Assembly (NCBI GenBank): GCA_036563615.1
Contig: DATCMB010000023.1
Location: 1-64,000 of the forward strand
DNA length: 64,000 nucleotides
From: Candidatus Binatia bacterium
Lineage (GTDB): Bacteria; Desulfobacterota; Binatia; UBA12015
Direction: 5' to 3'
Part shown: positions 57,008-64,000 of the stretch, in pieces
Numbering within the stretch: the first letter of the stretch is position 1
How the letters are laid out: the number at the start of each line of letters is the position of its first letter
Notes under the pieces: generated by a model
What the model saw: only the letters and a program-made list of their open reading frames with translations
Databases searched by the model: none
What the model was told of the DNA's origin: nothing
Translations under genes and position numbers: made by a program

Positions 57008-58396
57008 GTGCAAGGGCAAATCCATGCGATGCTAGCGGCCGCCTCAGACTTCCTCTGGGGCTGGCCGCTCATCATTCTTCTGTTCGGGACGCACCTGTTC
57101 TTGACGGTGCGTCTCGGCTTCGTCCAGCGCTACGTCGGGCTCGCGATCCGGCTGTCGGTCGCGCGTGACCCGAAGGGCGACGGCGACGTCAGCCACTTCG
57201 GCGCGCTCACCACGGCGCTCGCCGCGACCATCGGCACCGGCAACATCTACGGCGTCGCCGGCGCGGTGCTGCTCGGCGGCCCGGGCGCCGTGCTGTGGAT
57301 GTGGCTGACCGGCGTCTTCGGGATCGCGACCAAGTACGCGGAGTCGCTGCTCGCCGTCAAGTATCGCGTCAAGAACGAGCGCGGCGAGATGGCGGGCGGC
57401 GCGATGTACGTCCTCGAGCGCGCGCTCGGCATGCGCTGGCTCGGCGTCCTGTTCGCGCTGTTCACGTCGCTCGCCGCCTTCGGCATCGGCAACATGACGC
57501 AGGCGAACGCGATCGCCGAGATGATGACGGTGCAGTTCCCGGGCTTCCCGAAGTGGCTGGTCGGGCTCGTGCTCGCGGGGGCGACCGCGGCCGTCATCCT
57601 GGGCGGCATCCGCTCGATCGCGCGCGTCTGCGAGTGGCTGGTGCCGTTCATGGCGCTGTTCTACGTGATCGGCTCGCTCGCCATCCTGCTGCTCGACTGG
57701 CAGCGGGTCGGCGAGGCGCTGTCGCTGATCGTCGGCAGCGCCTTCACCGGACAGGCCGCCGTCGGCGGCTTCGTCGGCGCGGGCATCCGCGAGGCGATGC
57801 GCTACGGCATCGCGCGCGGCCTGTTCTCGAACGAGTCGGGCCTCGGTAGCGCGCCGATCGTCGCCGCCGCGGCGCGCACCGAGAACCCGGTCCGCCAGGC
57901 GCTGGTGTCGGCGAGCGGGACGTTCTGGGACACGGTCGTCGTCTGCGCGCTGACCGGCCTCGTGATCGTCACCTCCGGCGACTGGTCGGGCGAGGGGTTG
58001 ACCAAGGCGTCGCTCTGCGACGCGGCCTTTCGCCGCATCGGCGGCTTCGGTGATTTCATCTTGACGGGCGGGCTCCTGACGTTCGTGTTCTCGACGATCC
58101 TCGGCTGGGCGTACTACGGAGAGAAGGCGGTCGAGTACCTGCTCGGGCTCGGCGCGGTGACGCCGTACCGCTGGCTGTGGGTGCTCGCGGTCTTCCTCGG
58201 CACCGTCACGCAGATGGAGACGGTGTGGACCTTCTCCGACGTGATGAACGCGCTCATGGCGCTGCCGAACCTGTTCGCGGTGCTGGTGCTGAGCGGCGTC
58301 GTCGCGGCGGAGGGTCGCAAGTACCTGCCGGCGCTGCGCGCTGGCAGCGCGCCGACGAACGGAGCCGAGCGACGCGCCGCGGGCGGCGGTCGCTGA
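57008..58396 (+). CDS. Alanine/glycine:cation symporter (AGCS family)
   Basis: The 462-residue protein has ten to eleven helices. Family motifs include SHFGALTTALAATIGTGNIYGVAGA (the N-terminal signature), ARGLFSNESGLGSAPIVAAAA and FSTILGWAYYGEKAVEYLLG. It imports alanine or glycine with sodium or protons. GTG 57008 and ATG 57029 are both possible starts; no clear ribosome site is seen. The C-terminus is hydrophilic and variable. Confidence 0.92.
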   Translation: MQGQIHAMLAAASDFLWGWPLIILLFGTHLFLTVRLGFVQRYVGLAIRLSVARDPKGDGDVSHFGALTTALAATIGTGNIYGVAGAVLLGGPGAVLWMWLTGVFGIATKYAESLLAVKYRVKNERGEMAGGAMYVLERALGMRWLGVLFALFTSLAAFGIGNMTQANAIAEMMTVQFPGFPKWLVGLVLAGATAAVILGGIRSIARVCEWLVPFMALFYVIGSLAILLLDWQRVGEALSLIVGSAFTGQAAVGGFVGAGIREAMRYGIARGLFSNESGLGSAPIVAAAARTENPVRQALVSASGTFWDTVVVCALTGLVIVTSGDWSGEGLTKASLCDAAFRRIGGFGDFILTGGLLTFVFSTILGWAYYGEKAVEYLLGLGAVTPYRWLWVLAVFLGTVTQMETVWTFSDVMNALMALPNLFAVLVLSGVVAAEGRKYLPALRAGSAPTNGAERRAAGGGR

Positions 58397-58456
58397 CGGC
58401 GGACGGAGCGGCGACGGCCGCTGCGGCGAGGCGGCGCGACCCCGCGGGAGAGCGCG

Positions 58457-59005
58457 ATGGCGAGCGGCGAGACGTCCGGCAAGCACGACGACGAACGAGC
58501 GACGCCCGCGCCGCTCGCCGTGCGCATCATCGGTCACGCTCGCACGCCGTGGCGCCGCCGCGAGGACGCGCCGCACCAGCCGACCGCCGCGCCCGACACG
58601 GAGGGCGTGATCGAGCTCCTGCCGGAGTACGCGCCCGGTCTGCAGGATCTCGCGAGCCTCGAGCGCATCTGGCTCGTCGCGCTCTTCGATCGCAGCAGCG
58701 GCTTCGCGCTCAAGGTCAAGCCGCCGCGCGGCGGTCCGAAGCGCGGCGTGTTCGCGACGCGCGCGCCGAACCGCCCGTCGCAGATCGGCCTCACCGCGGT
58801 GCGCGTCAAGGAGGTCGACGTCGCAGCCGGCCGCGTCGTCGTGCAGGGCATCGACCTGCTCGACGGCACGCCGATCCTCGACATCAAGCCCTACCTGCCG
58901 TCGATCGACGCCTTCCCCGACGCCGGCCATGGCTGGCTCGAGCCATACTTGACGGCGGGCGTCGAGCCGCGGCTCAAGAAGCCGTACCGCCCGATGCGGA
59001 GCTAG
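58457..59005 (+). CDS. trmO: tRNA m6t6A37 methyltransferase TrmO (TsaA-like)
   Basis: The 182-residue protein has the TrmO barrel: RIIGHARTPW, GVIELLPEYAPGLQDLASLERIW, RGVFATRAPNRPSQIGLTAVRV and GIDLLDGTPILDIKPYLPSID. It methylates N6 of t6A37 in tRNA-Thr using SAM. The first 20 residues are low-complexity and the C-terminus is shortened compared with E. coli TrmO, lacking the long extension. The stop codon lies in a CTAG that also gives the stop of the convergent vapC. Confidence 0.92.
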   Translation: MASGETSGKHDDERATPAPLAVRIIGHARTPWRRREDAPHQPTAAPDTEGVIELLPEYAPGLQDLASLERIWLVALFDRSSGFALKVKPPRGGPKRGVFATRAPNRPSQIGLTAVRVKEVDVAAGRVVVQGIDLLDGTPILDIKPYLPSIDAFPDAGHGWLEPYLTAGVEPRLKKPYRPMRS

Positions 59006-59430
59006 GAGGGAAGGACGCGAAAGCCCTCGCGCCTTGCAGCGTCCCGCAATTTCTCGTCGCTGCACACGAACTCGTTGCCCGCGGGTCGATCCGCTGCAGC
59101 AAAGAGTGCGGCGGCGAGCTGGAGCGCGTCGGCGGCTCGAAGCGGGTGCGTCGCAAGGATGCGGAGTGCACGGTCGCGCACGGCGTCAAGGGAGGTGATC
59201 TCGATCCATCCGAGTGAGAGCTCGCGAAGAAGCTCCATCGCTCGTTCACGACCATCGATGTCGAGATTCCCGTCCCTCGTTCGTCGCTCGATCGCAGACG
59301 CCACCTCCACCATGGACATGGCCCAGGTGACAATCGGTTTCTCTCGGACGAGCGCGAGGAAGGCCGTGCTTCGCGTTTCCTCGACACAAAGCGGCACGAG
59401 TGCGGATGCGTCCCAGTACCGCACGATCAA
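59002..59430 (-). CDS. vapC: PIN-domain RNase toxin
   Basis: The 142-residue protein has the PIN acidic residues in YWDASALVPL, a Glu in SMVEVASAI and LRAADALQLAAAL, with a late Asp in CSDEKLRDAA. The TTG at 59430 overlaps the antitoxin stop by four bases (TTGA); a GTG at 59424 is the alternative. VapC toxins cleave tRNA-fMet or rRNA. Its 3' end shares a CTAG with trmO. Confidence 0.9.
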   Translation of the reverse strand: MIVRYWDASALVPLCVEETRSTAFLALVREKPIVTWAMSMVEVASAIERRTRDGNLDIDGRERAMELLRELSLGWIEITSLDAVRDRALRILATHPLRAADALQLAAALFAAADRPAGNEFVCSDEKLRDAARREGFRVLPS

Positions 59431-59705
59431 AACCGGTCTGCGCGATCCTCGAGCAGAGCGTCCACGAGCGAGGCTCGTGACCGGGGACGCGGCCGGGTGA
59501 AGAAGCTCTTCGATAGAGGCTTCACCGGCGCGCGAGCCATGCCGGAAGCAATGAGTGACTCGAGCTCCGCGTCACCGCTCTCGATGCGCGAAATCCGCGC
59601 GATCGGTTTGCCACGGTCCAGCACCGTGACCGTCTCGCCTTTCGCCACCAAGCGAAGGAAGTGGCTCAACCGGTTCTTGAGCTCGCTGATGGCGGCGGTC
59701 TTCAT
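59427..59705 (-). CDS. vapB: Phd/YefM-type antitoxin of the VapC toxin
   Basis: ATG 59705 gives 92 residues; the frame is open upstream to 59774 but that part lies before the predicted promoter. MKTAAISELKNRLSHFLRLVAKGETVTVLDRGKPIARI is the Phd DNA-binding fold. The C-terminal part (KPLSKSFFTRPRPRSR) is the toxin-binding arm. The stop overlaps the toxin start by four bases. A promoter with two palindromes overlaps its start, consistent with autoregulation. Confidence 0.9.
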   Translation of the reverse strand: MKTAAISELKNRLSHFLRLVAKGETVTVLDRGKPIARISRIESGDAELESLIASGMARAPVKPLSKSFFTRPRPRSRASLVDALLEDRADRF

Positions 59706-59706
59706 A

Positions 59707-59749
59707 TGGCCAAAATAGCCAGGAGATGCTGGCGTGTCTAGCTTGCTAG
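59707..59749 (-). promoter_or_regulatory. Predicted vapBC promoter with two palindromes, leaderless start
   Basis: On the minus strand TAGACA (59740-59735) and TATTTT (59717-59712) are 17 bases apart. The start point would fall at 59705-59706, at the A of the antitoxin ATG, giving a leaderless mRNA. CTAGC-TT-GCTAG (59738-59749) overlaps the -35, and TGGC...GCCA (59707-59721) overlaps the -10. These are likely the antitoxin's own binding sites. Confidence 0.55.
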
Positions 59750-59819
59750 GTGGCGCGCGGCGCCGAGGCGCCACGCCATGTAGATTGCGACCGATGCCAA
59801 CGGGGGGAGCGACCGTGTC

Positions 59820-60533
59820 ATGAGCGCGCGCTTCACCCGAGCGCTCTGGCGCAGGCGCGCGCTGCTCGCCTCGACCGCCGCGCTCGCGTTCGTGCTCGCG
59901 CCGGCAGGCGCGTCAGCGCAGGACGACGTCGAGGTCGCGGACCGCGTCGCGGTCGAGCTGTCTGCGGGCGCGGTGGTCGATCCCGCGGCGCCGGTCCTCG
60001 ACCTCGGCGTGTCGCGCTTCTTCGGCGACCGCGTGCGCCTCGGCGTGCGTCAGGAGGGCGGCTTCGCCGCGAGCGCGGGCCGCGACGGCTGGCATCTCGC
60101 GACGCTGCCGTTCGTCGATCTGCACCTGCTTTCCGATCCGAAGCCGGTCGTATCGCCGTTCGTCGGCCTCGCGGCGGGCGCGCTCTACGACGACCACCGG
60201 ATCACCGCGGCGCTCGGACCCGAGGCTGGCGTCGATCTCTTCCTCGGCGAGCACCTCTACTTGACGCTGCGCTGGCAGTTCCGCTGGGCGGCGGGCCGCG
60301 TCGGCGACCTGGATCGCGAGAGCCACCTGGCGACGCTCGGCGTCGGCTGGCTGTTCCCGCCGCCGGTCGACGAGGAGGCGCTGCACGCCGCGAGCGAGGC
60401 GGCGGCGCGCGCCGAGCAGGCGGCGATCGAGGCGGAGCGCGCGGCCGAGCGTCTCGAGAAGGCGGTCGAGCGGCTCGAGCGCGCGATCGACGCGTACGCC
60501 GAGTGGTACCTCGAGCAGCTCAGGAAGCAGTAG
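59820..60533 (+). CDS. Outer-membrane beta-barrel-like protein with C-terminal coiled coil
   Basis: The 237-residue protein has a signal peptide (LLASTAALAFVLAPAGASA). The central part has alternating strands (LDLGVSRFFGDRVRLGVRQEG, LYLTLRWQFRWAAG, LATLGVGWLF) like small OmpW/OmpA-type barrels. The last 45 residues are a heptad-type coiled coil (AARAEQAAIEAERAAERLEKA). A barrel with a coiled-coil tail suggests oligomerisation or peptidoglycan contact. No family name can be given. Confidence 0.65.
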   Translation: MSARFTRALWRRRALLASTAALAFVLAPAGASAQDDVEVADRVAVELSAGAVVDPAAPVLDLGVSRFFGDRVRLGVRQEGGFAASAGRDGWHLATLPFVDLHLLSDPKPVVSPFVGLAAGALYDDHRITAALGPEAGVDLFLGEHLYLTLRWQFRWAAGRVGDLDRESHLATLGVGWLFPPPVDEEALHAASEAAARAEQAAIEAERAAERLEKAVERLERAIDAYAEWYLEQLRKQ

Positions 60534-60594
60534 AGCGTGCCGCGCTGCACGCGGCGCTCGCTCGCCGCGCGCAGCCAAGCGCGCACACGCGCGA

Positions 60595-61080
60595 CTAGCT
60601 CCCGACCACCACCTTGCGCGCGCCGCACGCCTCGAGAAAGCGCACCAGCCGCTCGCCCTGCGCGCCCTGCACGACGACGTCGTCGCCGTCGCGCACGGCG
60701 CCGCAGCCGAGCGCCCGCTTGAGCTCGCGCACGGCGTTCTCGATCTCGACCGTGCTGCCGACGAGCCCCTCGATGCGCGTCGCCGTCTTGCCGCCGTGGC
60801 CCTTGCGCTCGCGGCGCACGACCAGGCGCGGCGCGCGTGCCCACACCGAGCGCGCGGCAGAGGACGTCTCGGAGGGCGCCCCCGCGGACGACCCCGCAGA
60901 AGCCGCCTCGGACGGCTTCGCGGCAGGCTCCGCCCCGGGCGCGGGTCCAGAAGCTTCGCCGGTGCTTGACACGGATTCCGGCGCAGCGGGAAGACGCGCG
61001 CGCAGCGCCTCCAGCCCCGGCAGCGGCTGACGCAGCGGCACAGCGTCCCCGGCGATCGGCACACGCTCCTTCTTCTTCAT
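60595..61080 (-). CDS. yciH: SUI1/YciH-family translation factor
   Basis: The C-terminal half of this 161-residue protein is the SUI1/eIF1 domain: VRRERKGHGGKTATRIEGL, LKRALGCGAVRDGDDVVVQG and QGERLVRFLEACGARKVV. The N-terminal 85 residues are a Pro/Ala/Ser/Glu-rich linker longer than in E. coli YciH. YciH affects start-site fidelity under stress. It starts 7 bases after the molybdenum enzyme gene, so it is probably co-transcribed with it. Confidence 0.9.
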   Translation of the reverse strand: MKKKERVPIAGDAVPLRQPLPGLEALRARLPAAPESVSSTGEASGPAPGAEPAAKPSEAASAGSSAGAPSETSSAARSVWARAPRLVVRRERKGHGGKTATRIEGLVGSTVEIENAVRELKRALGCGAVRDGDDVVVQGAQGERLVRFLEACGARKVVVGS

Positions 61081-61087
61081 CTCCCCA

Positions 61088-63418
61088 TCATCCCGCGCGT
61101 CCGCTCGAGGAGCGCGCGACGATCCGCGGCGGATCGAACGCGCGCACCGGCGGCAGCGCGCCGTCCCAGCGCTCGACCTCGACCAGCGCGTGCTGCCCGG
61201 AGCAGCCCTGCGAGAGCCGCGACGTGCCGACGTCGCGCGTCAAGACGTTCGGGTTGCCGTGCACGCACATCGCGATCTCGGCGCGCGGGTCGTCGGGGTC
61301 GAACCACGCGCCGGTCGAGAGCTGCACGACGCCGGGACGCACGTCCTCCGACAGCACCGCCCCCGCGAGGCAGCTGCCGCGGTCGTTGAACAGGCGCACG
61401 ACGTCGCCGTCGCGGATGCCGCGCGCCGCGGCGTCGCGCGGGTGGATGCGCACCGGCTCGCGACCGCGCACCTTCGACGCCTGGCTGTACGCGCCGGCGT
61501 CGAGCTGACCGTGCAGGCGCGTCGCAGGATTGTTCGCGACCAGCGCGAGCGGGAAGCGTGCGGCGGCCGGCGCGCCGAGCCACTCGTCGCTCTCGAGCCA
61601 CGTCGGGTGCCCCGGACAGTCGTCGTAGCCGAAGCTCGCGATGGTCTCGGAGAAGAGCTCGATCTTGCCGCTCGGCGTGCGCAGGCGGTTCTTCTCGGGA
61701 TCCTCGCGGAACGCCGCGAACAGCACGCGCTCGGCCTCGAGGTCGGGTACGGCGAGCGAGCCCGCCGTCCAGAACTCCTCGAACGACGGCGCGTCGATGC
61801 CGGCGGCGCGCAGCGCGCCGCGCAGCTCCGCCCACAGCGCCTCGAGCCACTCGCGCTCGCTGCGCCGCTCGGTGAAGGCGTCGCGCAGTCCAAAGCGCTC
61901 GGCGAGCCCCGCGAGGATCTCGTGGTCGGTGCGCGCCTCGCCGACCGGATCGCACGCGCGGTGCATCGCGACGATGCGCGCGTCGCCGCGTCCCGAGCCG
62001 ATGTCGTTGCGCTCGAGCGACGTCGCGGCCGGCAAGACCAGGTCCGCGTGACGCGCCATCGGCGTCAAGTATGGATCCTGCACGATGATCGTGTCCGGAC
62101 GCGCGAGCGCGCGCCGCAGCCGGTTCAGGTCCTGATGGTGGTGGAAGGGGTTGCCGCCCGCCCAGTGCACGAGGCGGATGTCCGGGTAGACGTAGCGACC
62201 GCCGTCGTAGTCGAAGCTCTCGCCGGGGTTCAGAAGCAGGTCCGCGATGCGCGCGACCGGGATGAACGAGCGCACCGGATTCGTCCCGACCGGCACGAGC
62301 GGCAGCGGCAGGAGCGCGCTCGGGCTGCCGAGATCGCCCATCGAGCCGTAGCCGTGCCCGAAGCCGCCGCCCGGAAGGCCGATCTGGCCGAGCAGCGCCG
62401 CGAGCGCGATCGCCGCCCACACCGGCTGCTCGCCGTGCTGCGCGCGCTGCAGCGAGTACGACACCGTGATCAGGGTGCGCGACCGCGCCATCTCGCGCGC
62501 GAGCTCGCGCAGCGCGTCGGCCGCGATGCCGCTGCGCTGCTCGGCCCACTCGGGCGTCTTCGGGACGCCGTCCTCGTGGCCGAGGACGTAGGCGATCAAG
62601 CGCTCGGCGCCGTGGCAGCAGCGGCGCAGGAAGTCCTCGTCGTGCAGACCTTCGCTGACGAGCACGTGCGCGAGCGCCAGCATCACCGCGACGTCGCTCA
62701 GCGGCACGAGCGGATACCAGCGCGCGCCGATTTCGGCCGCGGCGTCGTCGCGCAGCGGGCTCAGGAGCGCGACGCGCATGCCGCGGCGACGTGCCGTCGC
62801 GAGGTGCTCGCGGATCGAGTGTCGCGCCATGCCGCCCGGCGCGACGAAGGTGTTCTTGAGCGGCACGCCGCCGAACGCGACCAGCAGCTCGGTGTGCCGG
62901 GCGATCACCGGCCACGACGTCGCGCGACGGAACACTGCACCCGCGTTCCCGACGACGTGCGGCAAGAGCACCAGCGACGCGCCGATGCTGTAGCTGTTGC
63001 ACGACCAGGTGAAGCCGCCGAGCAGGTTCAGGAAGCGGTGCAGCTGACGCTGGCTCTGGTGAAAGAGCCCGGCGCTCGCCCAGCCGTACGAGCCGCCGAA
63101 GATCGCCTGGTTGCCGTGCCGCGCGATGACGCGCTCGAGCTCGCGCGCGGCGAGGTCGAGCGCCTCGTCCCAGTCGAGCTCGACGAACGCGTCGGCGCCG
63201 CGGTCGCGCGACGGACCGGCGCCGTGCTCGAGCCAGCCGCGGCGTGCGAGCGGTCGCAGGACGCGCGTCGGGTGGCGCACGCTGCCCGGGAGGTTCGCGA
63301 GCAGCGGCGACGGATCGGGATCGTGCAGCGGGTGCACCGCCGCGACCTCGCCGTGCTCGACCTCGACGGTGAACGCGCCCCAGTGCGAGCTGTGCGTGAG
63401 GGCCGAGGCGGCGCCCAC
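61088..63418 (-). CDS. Molybdopterin oxidoreductase, BisC/TorA-like
   Basis: The 776-residue protein starts with GTG 63418, one base after the cupin stop. SHWGAFTVEVEHGEVAAVHP is the typical start of biotin/TMAO sulfoxide reductases. The Mo ligand is a Ser in NSYSIGAS. The pterin sites include GGVPLKNTF, HWAGGNPFHHHQDL and the C-terminal NNPATRLHGQLD, PRDAAARGIRDGDVVRLFND and HGNPNVLTRD. No Fe-S Cys cluster and no Tat signal are present, so it is cytoplasmic, like BisC. It reduces an S- or N-oxide; the substrate is unknown. Confidence 0.92.
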   Translation of the reverse strand: MGAASALTHSSHWGAFTVEVEHGEVAAVHPLHDPDPSPLLANLPGSVRHPTRVLRPLARRGWLEHGAGPSRDRGADAFVELDWDEALDLAARELERVIARHGNQAIFGGSYGWASAGLFHQSQRQLHRFLNLLGGFTWSCNSYSIGASLVLLPHVVGNAGAVFRRATSWPVIARHTELLVAFGGVPLKNTFVAPGGMARHSIREHLATARRRGMRVALLSPLRDDAAAEIGARWYPLVPLSDVAVMLALAHVLVSEGLHDEDFLRRCCHGAERLIAYVLGHEDGVPKTPEWAEQRSGIAADALRELAREMARSRTLITVSYSLQRAQHGEQPVWAAIALAALLGQIGLPGGGFGHGYGSMGDLGSPSALLPLPLVPVGTNPVRSFIPVARIADLLLNPGESFDYDGGRYVYPDIRLVHWAGGNPFHHHQDLNRLRRALARPDTIIVQDPYLTPMARHADLVLPAATSLERNDIGSGRGDARIVAMHRACDPVGEARTDHEILAGLAERFGLRDAFTERRSEREWLEALWAELRGALRAAGIDAPSFEEFWTAGSLAVPDLEAERVLFAAFREDPEKNRLRTPSGKIELFSETIASFGYDDCPGHPTWLESDEWLGAPAAARFPLALVANNPATRLHGQLDAGAYSQASKVRGREPVRIHPRDAAARGIRDGDVVRLFNDRGSCLAGAVLSEDVRPGVVQLSTGAWFDPDDPRAEIAMCVHGNPNVLTRDVGTSRLSQGCSGQHALVEVERWDGALPPVRAFDPPRIVARSSSGRAG

Positions 63419-63419
63419 G

Positions 63420-63725
63420 TCAGCGCTTCTCCCCGATCAGGTAGGTCGCGCCCTCCGGTCCGGCGTCGGCGGTGTGTCGGGTGCCGGCGGGCAGCATCAG
63501 GCGGTCGCCGGGCGCGAGCGCGAAGTCGCCCGCGTCGGTGCCGAACGTGATCGCGCCCGAGACGAGCCAGATGCTCTCGTCGTTCGCGTGCGCGTGCGCG
63601 TCGTAGTGCGCGTGCGGCGCGTCGGTCCAGCAGAAGACCGAGTAGCCCTCGCTCTCGAGGCGGGCGCGCAGCGCGGCGACGGTGCGCTCGCCCGAGCCAT
63701 CCCAGCGCCGAACTTCGAGACGCAT
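63420..63725 (-). CDS. Small cupin protein
   Basis: The 101-residue protein starts at ATG 63725. The cupin metal motif is DAHAHANDESIWLVSG (His, His, Glu) with the second motif PAGTRHTADAGPEG (His). It is one jelly-roll domain. It lies one base before the molybdenum enzyme gene and is probably in the same operon. The role is unknown; a sulfur or oxygenated substrate shared with the oxidoreductase is possible. Confidence 0.85.
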   Translation of the reverse strand: MRLEVRRWDGSGERTVAALRARLESEGYSVFCWTDAPHAHYDAHAHANDESIWLVSGAITFGTDAGDFALAPGDRLMLPAGTRHTADAGPEGATYLIGEKR

Positions 63726-63812
63726 GCGCGAGCTGTAGTCGACCGCGGCCTCGCGAGGCAACGGGAATCGCGCGCGACACCCTCGCCAGAGCCAGCGCCG
63801 ACCTCTAGGCTC

Positions 63813-64000
63813 GTGATCGTGCCGAACCTCGAGGCCTGGCTCGCCGCCGGCGAGCGCGTCCCGGTCACGCTGCGCGGAGTGCGCCGCGAGATCTTCGTGC
63901 GCACAGCCGGCGACGGACCGTGGTGCACGCTGCTGCACGGCTTCCCGACGTCGGCGTTCGACTGGCACCGCGTCTTCGACGCGCTTTGCATCCCCCGCCG
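63813..64000 (+). CDS. Alpha/beta-hydrolase, N-terminal fragment (cut by window end)
   Basis: GTG 63813 or 63819 begins a frame open to the last base. It encodes NLEAWLAAGERVPVTLRGV and LLHGFPTSAFDWHRVFDAL. The HGFPTS segment is the oxyanion loop of epoxide-hydrolase/haloalkane-dehalogenase-like alpha/beta-hydrolases. The nucleophile elbow would lie beyond the window. It is divergent from the cupin gene. Confidence 0.75.
   Translation, partial: MIVPNLEAWLAAGERVPVTLRGVRREIFVRTAGDGPWCTLLHGFPTSAFDWHRVFDALCIPR

Noticed and set aside
57044..59065. A long minus-strand frame across the AGCS and trmO genes
   Set aside because: It is the mirror of two well-supported genes, with low-complexity Arg/His/Ala content and no ribosome site.

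Overview
The window is very GC-rich (about 70% by eye) and comes from a Gram-negative bacterium. This rests on lipoprotein signal peptides, outer-membrane beta-barrels, multiheme c-type cytochromes and a NapC/NirT-type quinol oxidoreductase. The mix of ubiquinone-type (Coq4-like), SCP2, MaoC, PQQ and many exported Cys-rich proteins recalls deltaproteobacterial lineages (Desulfobacterota, Myxococcota or Binatota-like). No ribosomal or marker gene is present, so the taxon stays open. No rRNA, CRISPR array or insertion sequence was recognised, and I cannot exclude a missed tRNA.

Layout. 1-765: end of an exported collagen-repeat protein. 1202-7966: an Lrp-type regulator followed by gltB and gltD (glutamate synthase). 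8343-13007: a haem lipoprotein of unknown role, a GT-C-like membrane protein and an MgtC/DUF4010 protein. 13149-14166: wreck of an exported beta-helix-like protein. 14430-21743: the centrepiece, nine minus-strand genes coding for one outer-membrane beta-barrel, one small membrane protein and seven cytochromes with 34 predicted haem c sites. Five of these genes (20172-21743 down to 17914-18618) are linked by four 4-base stop/start overlaps. 21973-31617: metzincin-like protease, GH16-like protein, AlkB-like dioxygenase, lipase, SCP2-hydrolase fusion, RTX protein, ribosome-hibernation-like protein, flavoprotein and a 29-residue membrane peptide. 31681-47981: large exported proteins alternating with esterases and amidohydrolases, a PQQ sugar dehydrogenase and a TPR/HD-like protein. 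48042-53430: an accessory block (Fic protein, broken sulfite-oxidase-like copy, redox genes, LysR regulator). 53442-64000: intact sulfite-oxidase-like gene, GFA protein, Coq4-like fusion, MaoC, AGCS symporter, TrmO, VapBC, YciH, molybdopterin oxidoreductase, cupin and the start of a hydrolase.

How the genes work together. The 14-22 kb cluster reads as a complete electron path: quinol pool, NapC/NirT-like tetrahaem protein, periplasmic monohaem cytochrome, haem lipoproteins with the beta-barrel, then a decahaem OmcA/MtrC-type surface cytochrome. The combination does not match Mtr as I know it, because the barrel is shorter than MtrB and five haem proteins replace MtrA. It is the best candidate here for an undescribed extracellular electron-transfer conduit. 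The accessory block is flanked by an intact and a decayed copy of one gene, which marks it as acquired or rearranged. Several exported proteins appear to share a C-terminal module that I cannot assign to a family.
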